This document shows positions 9,026 through 16,983 of a DNA stretch of 64,000 bases, one piece after another. Both the position numbers and the translations under genes were made by a program. How positions within the stretch are numbered: position 1 is the first letter of the stretch; every line of letters starts with the position of its first letter. Source of the stretch: Phocaeicola intestinalis (GTDB lineage Bacteria > Bacteroidota > Bacteroidia > Bacteroidales > Bacteroidaceae); contig NZ_JACSPP010000003.1 of NCBI RefSeq assembly GCF_014837065.1, positions 62,001 to 126,000 of the forward strand, read 5' to 3'. Under the pieces are notes generated by a model. The model saw nothing but the letters and a program-made list of their open reading frames with translations. It had not been told where the DNA came from and did no database searches.

Positions 9026-9133
9026 TCCGCAATATAGCTGCGCCGTTTGTAAGATTATTAATCTTACAGCGTGAAGATTAATAATCTTTCGGCATGAAGA
9101 TTAATAATCTTACAAGCAAGGCAGCTATGCGGA
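9026..9133. repeat. Tandem palindrome array (AGATTAwTAATCT, 23-bp period) within inverted arms
   Basis: Three 13-bp palindromes start at 9052, 9075 and 9098, exactly 23 bp apart (AGATTATTAATCT, AGATTAATAATCT, AGATTAATAATCT). The first extends to a perfect 21-bp palindrome at 9048-9068. The outer flanks are also inverted: 9026-9041 (TCCGCAATATAGCTGC) pairs with 9121-9133 (GCAGCTATGCGGA), so the whole 108-bp element can fold back. The rest of the gap, from the MITE to about 9215, shows no gene. Confidence 0.75.
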
Positions 9134-9215
9134 TTGGATTTTCAGACTAAACTGATGTTCTGGTTTGGCTTGGAAAAGCAACCGATGGACATAAAATGTA
9201 TGGGCGTAAATCCGG

Positions 9216-9233
9216 CTTGACAAATATGACAAG
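9216..9233 (+). promoter_or_regulatory. Candidate operator upstream of the hemerythrin-LuxR operon
   Basis: CTTGACAAATATGACAAG is an imperfect 18-bp dyad: CTTG..CA and TG..CAAG are symmetric, with four mismatched positions. It lies about 107 bases before the hemerythrin ATG. A TTACTTTG box at 9300-9307, one mismatch from the -7 consensus, lies between them. The binding protein is unknown; the overlapping LuxR-type regulator is one candidate. Confidence 0.35.
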
Positions 9234-9323
9234 CGACAAAAATGCACACGTTAATAAATATACCTATAAATGGGGATTGACCGATTCCCGTGGATTGTCT
9301 TACTTTGCAAACAGAAATCAATT

Positions 9324-10037
9324 ATGAATTCATTTTTTGTTATGTGTAAACCCAAAACATATAAGCCGACCGATAAGATGAGCGACTTGATCTGTGAGAA
9401 TTATGCGTTGCTGCAGGTGTTGAGCCGTTTTGGAGTATCTTTAGGATTTGGTGACAAGTCTGTTCAGGAAGTATGTGACATGAACGGGGTGGATTGTCCC
9501 ACATTTCTGATTGTGGTTAATTTTCTGACAGAGGAGAACGACCGGATGCAGGACCATCTGGCACGACTTTCTGTGCCGGCATTGATGGATTATTTGCAAC
9601 GTGCCCATTCGTATTTCCTCGATTTTCAGCTCCCCTCTATCCGGAAGAAGTTAATAGAAGCAATTGACTTTTCATTAAGCGACAAGGTATCGTATCTGAT
9701 TCTTCAGTTCTTTGACGATTATGTGGGAGAAGTGAGGAAGCACATGGAATATGAGAATAAACAAGTCTTTACTTATGTGAGAGATTTGTTGGAAGGAAAG
9801 AAGACTGAAGAATTCAGTATCGGAGTGTTTGCCCGTCATCATGACCAAATTAATGTTAAGTTGACCGAGTTGAAAAATATTATTATCAAATACTATCCGG
9901 CCAATGGAGACAATCAATTGTTGAATGCAACATTATTTGACATATTTTGTTGTGAAGAGGATCTGGCATCGCACAATCGGGTAGAAGATTACCTGTTCGT
10001 CCCTGCTATAATGGAGTTGGAAAAGGGGGTAAAATGA
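9324..10037 (+). CDS. Hemerythrin-domain protein, RIC/ScdA-like (possible nitrosative/oxidative stress repair)
   Basis: This 237-residue cytoplasmic protein resembles the RIC (YtfE/ScdA) di-iron proteins that repair iron-sulfur clusters damaged by nitric oxide or peroxide. Residues 15-70 look like the ScdA N-terminal helical domain (LQVLSRFGVSLGFGDKSVQEVCDMNGVDCPTFL) but lack its usual Cys-Cys pair. A four-helix hemerythrin domain follows, with candidate iron ligands in RAHSYFLDFQLP, KHMEYENKQVF, FARHHDQINVKL and ASHNRVEDYLFVPAIM. I chose the ATG at 9324; the frame is open for 18 codons upstream, but those cover the likely promoter. The stop overlaps the next gene's ATG by 4 bp, so the two are translationally coupled. 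Iron binding is a good inference; the repair role is by analogy. Confidence 0.78.
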   Translation: MNSFFVMCKPKTYKPTDKMSDLICENYALLQVLSRFGVSLGFGDKSVQEVCDMNGVDCPTFLIVVNFLTEENDRMQDHLARLSVPALMDYLQRAHSYFLDFQLPSIRKKLIEAIDFSLSDKVSYLILQFFDDYVGEVRKHMEYENKQVFTYVRDLLEGKKTEEFSIGVFARHHDQINVKLTELKNIIIKYYPANGDNQLLNATLFDIFCCEEDLASHNRVEDYLFVPAIMELEKGVK

Positions 10038-10642
10038 AATCAGAGGAAAACATACTGGTGGCTGTAGCCGAGACTTCAGTCATTGTCCGGAGCGGGTTGG
10101 TTACAGTGCTGAAACGTTTGCCGGACCTGAATGTTCAAACTGTGGAAGTAACATCGCAAGAAGGTTTGCAACACTGTATGGAAGCGCATAGCCCGCAATT
10201 GCTGATAATAAATCCACAGTTCGAAGGCTGGTTCGATGTAGAGGCTTTCAGAGAATGTTACCAATCATTGGACATTAAATTAGTAGCTTTGTTGAGTTCG
10301 TTTGTTGATTCGAACCGTTTGAAGGGATATGATGAGAGTATCAATCTGTTCGAAGATATAGAATCATTGGAAAAGAAGATTTCGGTGTTGATGAATTTTA
10401 CAGACGATGAAGATGCCGATCAGGATGCCTTGAGTCAGCGGGAGAAAGAAATTATCTGCTGTGTGGTGCGCGGAATGACCAACAAGGAAATAGCCGAGAA
10501 ACTTTTCATTTCGGTACATACGGTCATTACGCACCGGCGAAACATCACCCGTAAGCTGCAGATACATTCGGCGGCAGGTCTGACAATTTATGCCATTGTC
10601 AACAAGTTGGTTGAGTTAAGCGAGGTAAAGATGAAGTTGTAA
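10034..10642 (+). CDS. LuxR-family DNA-binding regulator with degenerate receiver domain
   Basis: This 202-residue protein has the NarL/FixJ fold order. Residues 6-115 resemble a receiver domain, and residues 132-185 form a LuxR-type helix-turn-helix (LSQREKEIICCVVRGMTNKEIAEKL, then ISVHTVITHRRNITRKL). The receiver appears unable to take a phosphate. The usual acidic pair is replaced by Ala-Glu (VAVAETS, Glu13), the phospho-acceptor Asp position holds Asn60 (LLIINPQ), and the conserved Lys is not visible. No sensor kinase is adjacent. Co-translation with the hemerythrin protein (ATGA overlap) suggests that the diiron protein or its ligand state signals to this regulator, which is an inference. 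The DNA-binding assignment is firm. Confidence 0.88.
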   Translation: MKSEENILVAVAETSVIVRSGLVTVLKRLPDLNVQTVEVTSQEGLQHCMEAHSPQLLIINPQFEGWFDVEAFRECYQSLDIKLVALLSSFVDSNRLKGYDESINLFEDIESLEKKISVLMNFTDDEDADQDALSQREKEIICCVVRGMTNKEIAEKLFISVHTVITHRRNITRKLQIHSAAGLTIYAIVNKLVELSEVKMKL

Positions 10643-10670
10643 TTGGACTATTGTTTGGAATGTTTCTAAA

Positions 10671-10688
10671 ATACCTATATGTAGGTAT
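10671..10688. promoter_or_regulatory. Dyad ATACCTA-TATG-TAGGTAT, candidate operator
   Basis: Perfect 7-bp inverted arms around TATG lie 23 bases before the -7 box at 10711, about where the -33 region sits. A regulator bound here would interfere with that promoter. The neighbouring LuxR-type gene ends 28 bases upstream. Confidence 0.4.
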
Positions 10689-10710
10689 TGTCTGAATGTC
10701 TGAAAGCCGG

Positions 10711-10718
10711 TATCTTTG
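10711..10718 (+). promoter_or_regulatory. Predicted -7 box of a short orphan transcript
   Basis: TATCTTTG is an exact match to TAnnTTTG. With flanks it reads GTATCTTTGC, which also matches the GTAnnTTTGC core used as an attachment site by CTnDOT-type integrative elements. No full-length gene follows for about 300 bases. Confidence 0.55.
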
Positions 10719-10810
10719 CAGCGTTAGTCATATGAAATTACGTAAACCACAAAAGTAAAAAGTTAGTTATTAGTTGGGCACTCCCTGCGAAGTGATTCGC
10801 GGGGAGTACG
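10718..10810 (+). ncRNA. Candidate small RNA or leader with 8-codon ORF and strong hairpin
   Basis: After the -7 box at 10711 comes a tiny ORF at 10732-10758 encoding MKLRKPQK. A 12-bp stem follows (10780-10791 with 10796-10807, one T-G pair) closed by a GTGA tetraloop. No clear T-run follows the hairpin, and tex has its own promoter at 10991. The arrangement could be a stand-alone small RNA, a leader peptide that lost its gene, or a decayed locus. No known RNA family was recognised. Confidence 0.35.
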
Positions 10811-10904
10811 CGCATATAGGGGGTAATTTTCTTTCCGATATCGGATAATTCTTTCTGCCAATAAAGATAATCAGTGTCTTTTCTTCAGATAGCTGTTGTT
10901 TGCT

Positions 10905-10968
10905 TTATCACAGAAGCGAAAATGCTTTAAAAACCCATTCCTAATCAGCGCATGATAAATTAAAATAG
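10905..10968 (-). mobile_element. Decayed MITE remnant
   Basis: This stretch matches the left end of the 194-bp MITE in inverted orientation (TTATCACAGAAGCGAAAATG..., ending GATAAATTAAAATAG) with several substitutions and a degraded terminal repeat. It is the oldest-looking of the copies. Confidence 0.6.
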
Positions 10969-10990
10969 TCGATTATCAATTGAAAACTCT

Positions 10991-10998
10991 TATCTTTG
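10991..10998 (+). promoter_or_regulatory. Predicted -7 box of tex
   Basis: TATCTTTG lies 27 bases before the tex ATG at 11026 and overlaps an alternative in-frame TTG at 10996, supporting the ATG. Confidence 0.65.
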
Positions 10999-11025
10999 CC
11001 ATCCGAAAATACAGAACGACGAATT

Positions 11026-13158
11026 ATGGAAAACTTCAGCGAAATGATAGCACGGGCACTCAAGCTGCCCGCGCATCGCGTAGAAAATACATTGAAACTA
11101 TTGGAGGGCGGCGCCACCATCCCCTTTATCAGCCGCTACCGCAAGGAAGCCACCGGCGGAATGGACGAAGTGCAGATAGGCGAGATACAGGCGCGTAACG
11201 AGAAGTTGCGCGAGTTGGCGAAACGGAAAGAAACCGTGCTCTCTACCATTGAGGGGCAGGGAAAGCTTATCCCTGAACTCCGTGCGCGGATAGATGCCTG
11301 CTGGGATGCCACGGAACTGGAAGACATTTACCTGCCCTACAAGCCCAAGCGCAAGACACGTGCCGAAATGGCGCGCCAGAAAGGGCTGGAACCGCTGGCG
11401 GCGCTGCTTCTGATACAGCGCGAGAACCGTTTGGACGCACGTGTGCATGCCTTCGTAAAAGGCGAGGTGAAGGATGAGGAAGAGGCCTTGAAAGGGGCGC
11501 GTGACATTATCGCCGAGCAGGTGAGCGAAGACGAACGGGCACGCAGCCTGGTGCGCGGATGCTTCGCCCGGCGGGGAGTCATCGTTTCGAAGGTGGTGAA
11601 GGGAAAAGAGGCGGACGAGGCGGCGCAGAAGTACCGCGACTATTTCGATTTTTCCGAATCTTTGAAGCGTTGTTCTTCGCACCGCCTGCTTGCCTTGCGG
11701 AGAGGGGAGGCGGAAGGCATCCTGAAGGTGAGCATCACGCCCGAAGACGACGAGGAATGCATCCGGGGGCTGGAGCGCCGCTACGTGAAGGGCGGCAATG
11801 CCTGTTCGGCGCAGGTGGCAGAGGCGGTGGCGGACGCTTACAAGCGTTTGCTTAAGCCTGCTATCGAGACCGAGTTTTCCGGCACCAGCAAGGAGCGTGC
11901 CGACGAGGAAGCCATCCGCGTGTTTGCCGAAAACCTGCGCCAGCTGCTGCTTGCTCCTCCGTTGGGGCAGAAGCGGGTGATGGGCATCGACCCCGGATAC
12001 CGCACGGGATGCAAGGTGGTCTGCCTCGACGCGCAAGGCGCCCTGCTCTGCAACGATACGGTCTATCCGCATCCGCCGAAATCCGAGCGGCAGGCGGCGG
12101 CACGTAAGCTGACGACGCTGGTGGAGCAATATAAGGTGGAGGCGATAGCCATCGGCAACGGCACGGCGAGCCGGGAGACGGAACAGTTTGTCAATGCGTT
12201 GCGCTTCGGGCGCGAGGTGCAAGTGTTTGTGGTAAGCGAGGATGGGGCTTCCGTTTATTCGGCTTCGAAGACCGCCCGCGAGGAATTTCCCGACTATGAT
12301 GTGACGGTGCGCGGGGCTGTGTCTATCGGCAGGAGGCTGATAGACCCGCTTGCCGAACTGGTGAAAATCGATGCCAAGTCTATCGGGGTGGGACAGTACC
12401 AGCACGATGTGGACCAGACGAAGCTGAAAGCGGCGCTCGACCGCACCGTGGAGAGCTGCGTCAACCTGGTGGGCGTGAATGTCAATACGGCAAGCCGGCA
12501 TCTGCTCACGTATGTGTCAGGGCTGGGTCCGGCATTGGCGCAGAACATCGTGGACTACCGTACCGCTCACGGACCTTTCCGCTCGCGGAAGGAGCTGCTG
12601 GACGTGCCCCGTATGGGTGCGAAGGCGTTCGAGCAATGTGCGGGTTTCCTCCGCATCCCGAACGCCGGCAATCCCCTCGATAATTCGGCGGTGCATCCTG
12701 AAAGCTATCCCATTGTAGAGCAGATGGCGAAAGACCTGAAATGTGCCGTCTCCGACTTGATAGCGGACAAGTCGCTCCGTGAGCGTATCCGGATGGAAGA
12801 CTATGTGACAGACGAGGTAGGCATCCCCACCTTGACCGATATCCTGCACGAGCTGGAGAAGCCGGGACGCGACCCGCGCAAGCGGTTGGAGGCATTCTGT
12901 TTCGACCCTAACGTGCATACCCTTGACGACCTGTGCGAGGGCATGGAACTGCCGGGCATCGTGACCAACATCACCAACTTCGGGTGCTTCGTGGATATCG
13001 GCATCAAGGAAAAAGGGCTGGTGCACGTATCCCAGCTTGCCGACTATTTTGTGAGCGACCCCACCACCGTGGTAAGCATCCATCAGCAGGTACGTGTGCG
13101 GGTGTTGAGCGTAGACAGGGAGCGCAGGCGCATCCAACTGACAATGAAAGAAAAATGA
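11026..13158 (+). CDS. tex: Tex family RNA-binding transcription accessory protein
   Basis: This 710-residue Tex protein is a bacterial relative of the eukaryotic elongation factor Spt6 that binds nucleic acid and influences transcription. Visible domains in order: an all-helical Tex N-terminal region (opening MENFSEMIARALKLPAHRVE), a YqgF/RNase H-like domain near residue 320 (VMGIDPGYRTGCKVVCLDAQ), a helix-hairpin-helix pair (VSGLGPALAQNIVDYRT and VPRMGAKAFEQ) around residues 500-550, and a C-terminal S1 RNA-binding domain (GIVTNITNFGCFVDIGIKEK) from about 643. The first in-frame ATG after the -7 box is used. This gene and nudC are visibly more GC-rich and richer in GCG/CGC/CTG codons than most neighbours. 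Length and domains are complete. Confidence 0.95.
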   Translation: MENFSEMIARALKLPAHRVENTLKLLEGGATIPFISRYRKEATGGMDEVQIGEIQARNEKLRELAKRKETVLSTIEGQGKLIPELRARIDACWDATELEDIYLPYKPKRKTRAEMARQKGLEPLAALLLIQRENRLDARVHAFVKGEVKDEEEALKGARDIIAEQVSEDERARSLVRGCFARRGVIVSKVVKGKEADEAAQKYRDYFDFSESLKRCSSHRLLALRRGEAEGILKVSITPEDDEECIRGLERRYVKGGNACSAQVAEAVADAYKRLLKPAIETEFSGTSKERADEEAIRVFAENLRQLLLAPPLGQKRVMGIDPGYRTGCKVVCLDAQGALLCNDTVYPHPPKSERQAAARKLTTLVEQYKVEAIAIGNGTASRETEQFVNALRFGREVQVFVVSEDGASVYSASKTAREEFPDYDVTVRGAVSIGRRLIDPLAELVKIDAKSIGVGQYQHDVDQTKLKAALDRTVESCVNLVGVNVNTASRHLLTYVSGLGPALAQNIVDYRTAHGPFRSRKELLDVPRMGAKAFEQCAGFLRIPNAGNPLDNSAVHPESYPIVEQMAKDLKCAVSDLIADKSLRERIRMEDYVTDEVGIPTLTDILHELEKPGRDPRKRLEAFCFDPNVHTLDDLCEGMELPGIVTNITNFGCFVDIGIKEKGLVHVSQLADYFVSDPTTVVSIHQQVRVRVLSVDRERRRIQLTMKEK

Positions 13159-13169
13159 TTGATTTTTTT

Positions 13170-13243
13170 CACCACACGAGGACGCAGAGGAACACAGAGT
13201 TTTTTAATTTTTTCCTCTGTGTTCCTCTGCGTCCTTTGTGGTG
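13170..13243. repeat. Fold-back CACCAC/CACAGAG hairpin between tex and nudC
   Basis: Arms 13170-13199 and 13215-13243 are near-perfect inverted copies of a CACCAC...GGACGCAGAGGAACACAGAG sequence with one small bulge, around a T-rich loop. It belongs to the family of CACAGA-rich hairpins also seen at 35749, 51628 and 58388. It can act as a strong transcript hairpin after tex and lies 25 bases before the nudC ATG. Confidence 0.7.
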
Positions 13244-13268
13244 AAATATATGACAAATAGGAATAATT

Positions 13269-14072
13269 ATGGAAGAACAAATAGAGAACAATTGTTATTG
13301 GTTTGCTTTTTACGAAGGGCAGGTATTGATTGAGAAACGGGCCGGCGGGTGGCATATCCCCGTGGGCACAGAGCCGCCGGCAGCTATACCCGAAGGGAGT
13401 ACCGTGCACGAGATAGGCGTGATGGACGGGTGTGCGGCAAAGGCATACGCCCTGGCGGTACCCATCGAAGGGGATGATGAAAGTCCCCGTCGGATGAAAG
13501 ACCTGCGTGCCTCGTTCGACGTATTGCCCTGGGACGAATACCGGATGGCGGGGAAAGCCTCGGAGATACTGACGTGGGACCGCGACAGCAGGTTCTGTCC
13601 CCGTTGCGGAGCGCCTGCCGGACAGGTGGCGCCCATTGCCAAGCGGTGTCCCGTGTGCGGTATGGAAATTTATCCGCGCATATCGCCTGCCATCATCGTG
13701 CTCATCAAGCGGGGCGAAGACGAAGTGCTCTTGGTGCATGCGCGCAATTTCCGTGGCACCTTCAAGGGGCTGGTAGCGGGATTTCTCGAGCCGGGCGAAA
13801 CGCTCGAAGAATGTGTGCGGCGCGAAGTGATGGAGGAAACGGGGCTTACCATCAAGAACCTGAAATACTTCGGGAGCCAGCCGTGGCCCTATCCCAGCGG
13901 CATTATGATAGGCTATTCCGCCGAGTACGAGAGCGGCACCATCAAGCTTCAGGATGAAGAGCTGAGTGCGGGAGCCTTCTACCACAAATCGTGCCTGCCC
14001 GAGATTCCCAAGAAACTGAGCATAGCCCGCCGGCTGATAGACGCTTGGCTGGAAGGAAAACTTAATGACTAA
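13269..14072 (+). CDS. nudC: NAD+ diphosphatase / NAD-cap hydrolase NudC
   Basis: This 267-residue Nudix hydrolase cleaves NADH or NAD+ to NMN and AMP, and in the family also removes NAD caps from RNA 5' ends. A four-Cys zinc ribbon is clear (CPRCGAP then CPVCGMEIYPR, about residues 115-137). The Nudix box is complete: GFLEPGETLEECVRREVMEE, continuing TGL. It is followed by the NudC-specific SQPWPYPSG motif that marks NAD specificity. Length matches the family. It starts just after the fold-back hairpin that follows tex, and its stop lies 11 bases from the stop of the convergent amidase-like gene. No separate -7 box was found, so it may be read from the tex promoter. Confidence 0.94.
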   Translation: MEEQIENNCYWFAFYEGQVLIEKRAGGWHIPVGTEPPAAIPEGSTVHEIGVMDGCAAKAYALAVPIEGDDESPRRMKDLRASFDVLPWDEYRMAGKASEILTWDRDSRFCPRCGAPAGQVAPIAKRCPVCGMEIYPRISPAIIVLIKRGEDEVLLVHARNFRGTFKGLVAGFLEPGETLEECVRREVMEETGLTIKNLKYFGSQPWPYPSGIMIGYSAEYESGTIKLQDEELSAGAFYHKSCLPEIPKKLSIARRLIDAWLEGKLND

Positions 14073-14083
14073 AGGGTTATGGA

Positions 14084-16957
14084 CTAGTATTCATTGGGCG
14101 ATGTGAAAAAAGTGAGGACGCTTTGCATCAGTTGGGTGCGTGCTTTTTCTTCTTGGATACATTCGAAAGGAAAGCCGAGGGCAAAGATGCGATGGTTACC
14201 TTTGTAGGCAATGGCGGCACTGGCTTCAGAACCGGCATAGAGATAGACGGAAAAAGCATCGGATACGGGTGCCAAACTTTCGGGCGAAGGAACAGCATAA
14301 ATTTCGGCATTAGCTTCACGGGCTATGTGGAAATTCAGGTTGTTGCCTTGGATTTTGTTGGTGGACGAATGACGCATGCTTCCTCCATAGTTGTATTTCA
14401 AGGTGTTCTGTAGGAAAGTATCGCTGCCTAGTTGGCTTCCGGTATATGTGCCACTAAGCAGCAAATTTCCTCCAGAGTGGCAATAGTCGGTCAATGCTTG
14501 TTGCACGTGAAGGCTGAGCGGTTGGTTTTCTGCTCCACGGATAAGGTCAACGATTGGATAGTGTTGCAATTGGGTCGAACCACTTTCCAATGTCTCGTCA
14601 CTGCACGATACGAATGACCAGTTGCCTGCCATTTGGATAGCTTTACCATGGATAAAGGGATAGTCAAATGTATTACCGGCGATGTATTTTCCTTCCAGTT
14701 CATTTCCGCTGTACCCTAGTCCGCCTTCAGTTTCTATTCCGATGCGGCTGCGTTCGAAACTTTGTTGGTATCCGCAGAAGGCGGTTGTGCCGATATAAGG
14801 TATGCCGGGGTCGGCTTTTAAGTCGAAACCTTGTAGCGTAGTGGTTTCGATGGTGGCAGGTGCGCTGGTACGGTGGAAACTGTTTACTATCAAGACTGTT
14901 CCTTTGCTATGTTTTGCCTTGTATGCCGACAGAATTTCGGAGGGGAAGCTTTCTCCGCCTCGATTAACTGCTGTGACGTAGAAACTGTAAATGATGCCCG
15001 GTTCTGCCTGAAATGTGTATTGGGGTTCGCGTACGTAGACTCCGTTGTCGAATCCTCCTCTTCCTATGCGGGTGTAGACAATGTAACTTTGTGCCTTGGC
15101 AGTAGGTTCGAGAGGGTCTTCTGTTGGTATCCACCGGAGAGTGAAAGTATTTTTCTTTTTTCCTTCATCGATGGCGAAATGCGTCACAGGGAGAGGTTGC
15201 ACAGTATATTGTTCATCGTGCATGTCGGCAAGGTATTTCAGCAGGGTTTTGTATACGGAACGTGCTGTGGTAAACTTGAAAGCTGGTTCGTATCCTAATT
15301 TTAAGTCGGCGAAATTTTGGTGCGACAGGGTTTCCAATATGGCTGAAGGCACAGCAGGCAGCCGGGTCTCACTATAGTTACGGTTCCACAAGGAGCGTCT
15401 TGCCCACTGGATGCCGAAGCGCGAACTGATATCCCGTTGCAGTTCTGTGAGGAGCATGTCGGCAAGGTCGCGCGAGGCATAGCGTGAAATACCGCAAGCC
15501 AGCTTCCCTTCATTGAAGCGGGTGGTATAGATGCCAAGTGAGCCTACCAAGCTGTTGTCTGGCTTGAAGCCGGCATCACTGTGTAGGGCAAGACTCAGTT
15601 CGAATGGAATGCCAAGTCCTTTTTCCTGTGGGTTGTAGACGGAACTGCCGCTCAGGTAATTGAGCATAAGTGAGCGGGCATTGATATCATCGTTGTAATC
15701 GTTTTCACCTTCGCTTTTACTGTAGATGGAGTAAGGCATGCCTGCCCATTGTGCCCAATAACGTGCACCTTCCGCCCATCGTGGCATGCCGCTGGTTTGT
15801 CCTTGCCGTGCAATGTTTCCCATTCCTCCCCCGAAGCGTACGGCATCAGCACACACGACACCTTTTTGCGAACTTTCGTTGCTGAGTACCACCATGCCGT
15901 AATCGTTCATACCTTGATCGAATTCGAAGGTACCCAGATAGACCCAGGTGCCTCCACCTATACGCTGGTTTACCTTAAATTCGGTCACTCCGCCGTTATG
16001 GAATACAAGATAACGTGCGTCAGTAACGCTTTCAGGAAGAGATTGATAACTGATGTAAACGGCATACCGGCCTTTCTCGGGGATGTAGGGAATCCATTCG
16101 GCAAACGCTTTTTCAGGTTTCTTGTGAGTGGGGATAAACCGGGCTGTGCCTTCGCGGAAAGGGTTTTGTCCGTCGGTGTATGTCGTGCGTTTTTGTGCAA
16201 ATCCAGGCAACGATGTTGTTTGCCATACACATTTTTTCTTGTAGTTTACTTCCAGGTATTTGCTTCTGGGGGTGGAGATGTTGTTGTCTACGATGACTTC
16301 ATGAGGTTGTCTGTCGCGTTCACGAGGGGTAAATACTATGGCTCCTGCATTTTCCAACATTGGAATCAGATAAGGCACTACGATGGATTGGGTGTAGAGG
16401 TCTTCGGTAGTGCCGAACAGGCGCGGACGTTGCCAGCACCATTTGTGTGTATCGTTCTTGTAAAACTTTCCGTGGCTTTGCCAGAGTGCAATGTGTTTGC
16501 CTTCCAGACCTTGGCTGGGTCGGTAGGCTTTCGATAGGTTGCTCACCCACGGTTCGCCCCGGTATGCTGTTTTTCCGTATAGCCGTGTTTTGTCTTTCTG
16601 TTTATTGCGGAAGGCGTTCGGTACAAGGTTTTCGATAGGTTGCCCGTCGGTATATAGGGTCAGTGTGTAATAGTTTGCTGGTCCGGGCAGAAGTTGTTTC
16701 AGTTGGCGATAGATAGCCGTTGTGTTTTCTTCGGTGAAAGGTTGATAACCGAATACATCATTGGCGTAGATAGCAAGAGTTTTCTTTTGATGGTCGATAA
16801 TGAAATGGTCCAGCCGGCATGTTCCGATGTCGGCGTAGTGGGTCTGGTAGTTTGCAAAGAAGTCTTCAAGCCGTTTCTCCACGTTTTTCTCCAGGCTTTG
16901 TGCCGGTGCATGGAAGAAGGAAAGGAAAAAGAAGAGAGTGAGGTATAGTTGTTTCAT
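14084..16957 (-). CDS. Exported amidase_3-like hydrolase with inserted golvesin/xanthan-lyase-type domain and FN3
   Basis: This 957-residue exported protein (signal peptide about residues 1-19, ending HAPAQ) resembles Bacteroidales proteins often labelled xanthan lyase, but its core looks like an N-acetylmuramoyl-L-alanine amidase. Candidate zinc ligands are His162 (WQSHGKFYK), Glu185 (TTEDLYTQ) and His459 (LALHSDAGF), with a possible catalytic Glu in ILETLSHQNFADL near 540. Residues about 285-375 are a golvesin C-terminal-type domain (YAVYISYQSL, VNQRIGGGTWVYLGTFEF, ADAVRFGGG) placed between the ligand clusters. A fibronectin III domain spans about 600-690, followed by an uncharacterised C-terminal domain. 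It is the last gene of a minus-strand trio, 26 bases after the acyltransferase. Peptidoglycan as substrate is an inference. Confidence 0.75.
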   Translation of the reverse strand: MKQLYLTLFFFLSFFHAPAQSLEKNVEKRLEDFFANYQTHYADIGTCRLDHFIIDHQKKTLAIYANDVFGYQPFTEENTTAIYRQLKQLLPGPANYYTLTLYTDGQPIENLVPNAFRNKQKDKTRLYGKTAYRGEPWVSNLSKAYRPSQGLEGKHIALWQSHGKFYKNDTHKWCWQRPRLFGTTEDLYTQSIVVPYLIPMLENAGAIVFTPRERDRQPHEVIVDNNISTPRSKYLEVNYKKKCVWQTTSLPGFAQKRTTYTDGQNPFREGTARFIPTHKKPEKAFAEWIPYIPEKGRYAVYISYQSLPESVTDARYLVFHNGGVTEFKVNQRIGGGTWVYLGTFEFDQGMNDYGMVVLSNESSQKGVVCADAVRFGGGMGNIARQGQTSGMPRWAEGARYWAQWAGMPYSIYSKSEGENDYNDDINARSLMLNYLSGSSVYNPQEKGLGIPFELSLALHSDAGFKPDNSLVGSLGIYTTRFNEGKLACGISRYASRDLADMLLTELQRDISSRFGIQWARRSLWNRNYSETRLPAVPSAILETLSHQNFADLKLGYEPAFKFTTARSVYKTLLKYLADMHDEQYTVQPLPVTHFAIDEGKKKNTFTLRWIPTEDPLEPTAKAQSYIVYTRIGRGGFDNGVYVREPQYTFQAEPGIIYSFYVTAVNRGGESFPSEILSAYKAKHSKGTVLIVNSFHRTSAPATIETTTLQGFDLKADPGIPYIGTTAFCGYQQSFERSRIGIETEGGLGYSGNELEGKYIAGNTFDYPFIHGKAIQMAGNWSFVSCSDETLESGSTQLQHYPIVDLIRGAENQPLSLHVQQALTDYCHSGGNLLLSGTYTGSQLGSDTFLQNTLKYNYGGSMRHSSTNKIQGNNLNFHIAREANAEIYAVPSPESLAPVSDAFSVYLYAGSEASAAIAYKGNHRIFALGFPFECIQEEKARTQLMQSVLTFFTSPNEY

Positions 16958-16983
16958 AGGAAATATATGTGTTTACATCCCTG

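Noticed and set aside
8710..9081. 123-codon ORF running out of MITE copy 1
   Set aside because: The first half is MITE interior and the second half is unrelated spacer; no conserved product.
10710..10719. Evidence for an integrated ICE
   Set aside because: Only the GTAnnTTTGC core is present; there is no integrase, mobilisation or duplicated attachment site in the window.
11098..12501. 467-codon open frame opposite tex
   Set aside because: The high GC of tex removes stop codons on the other strand; the translation resembles no protein family.
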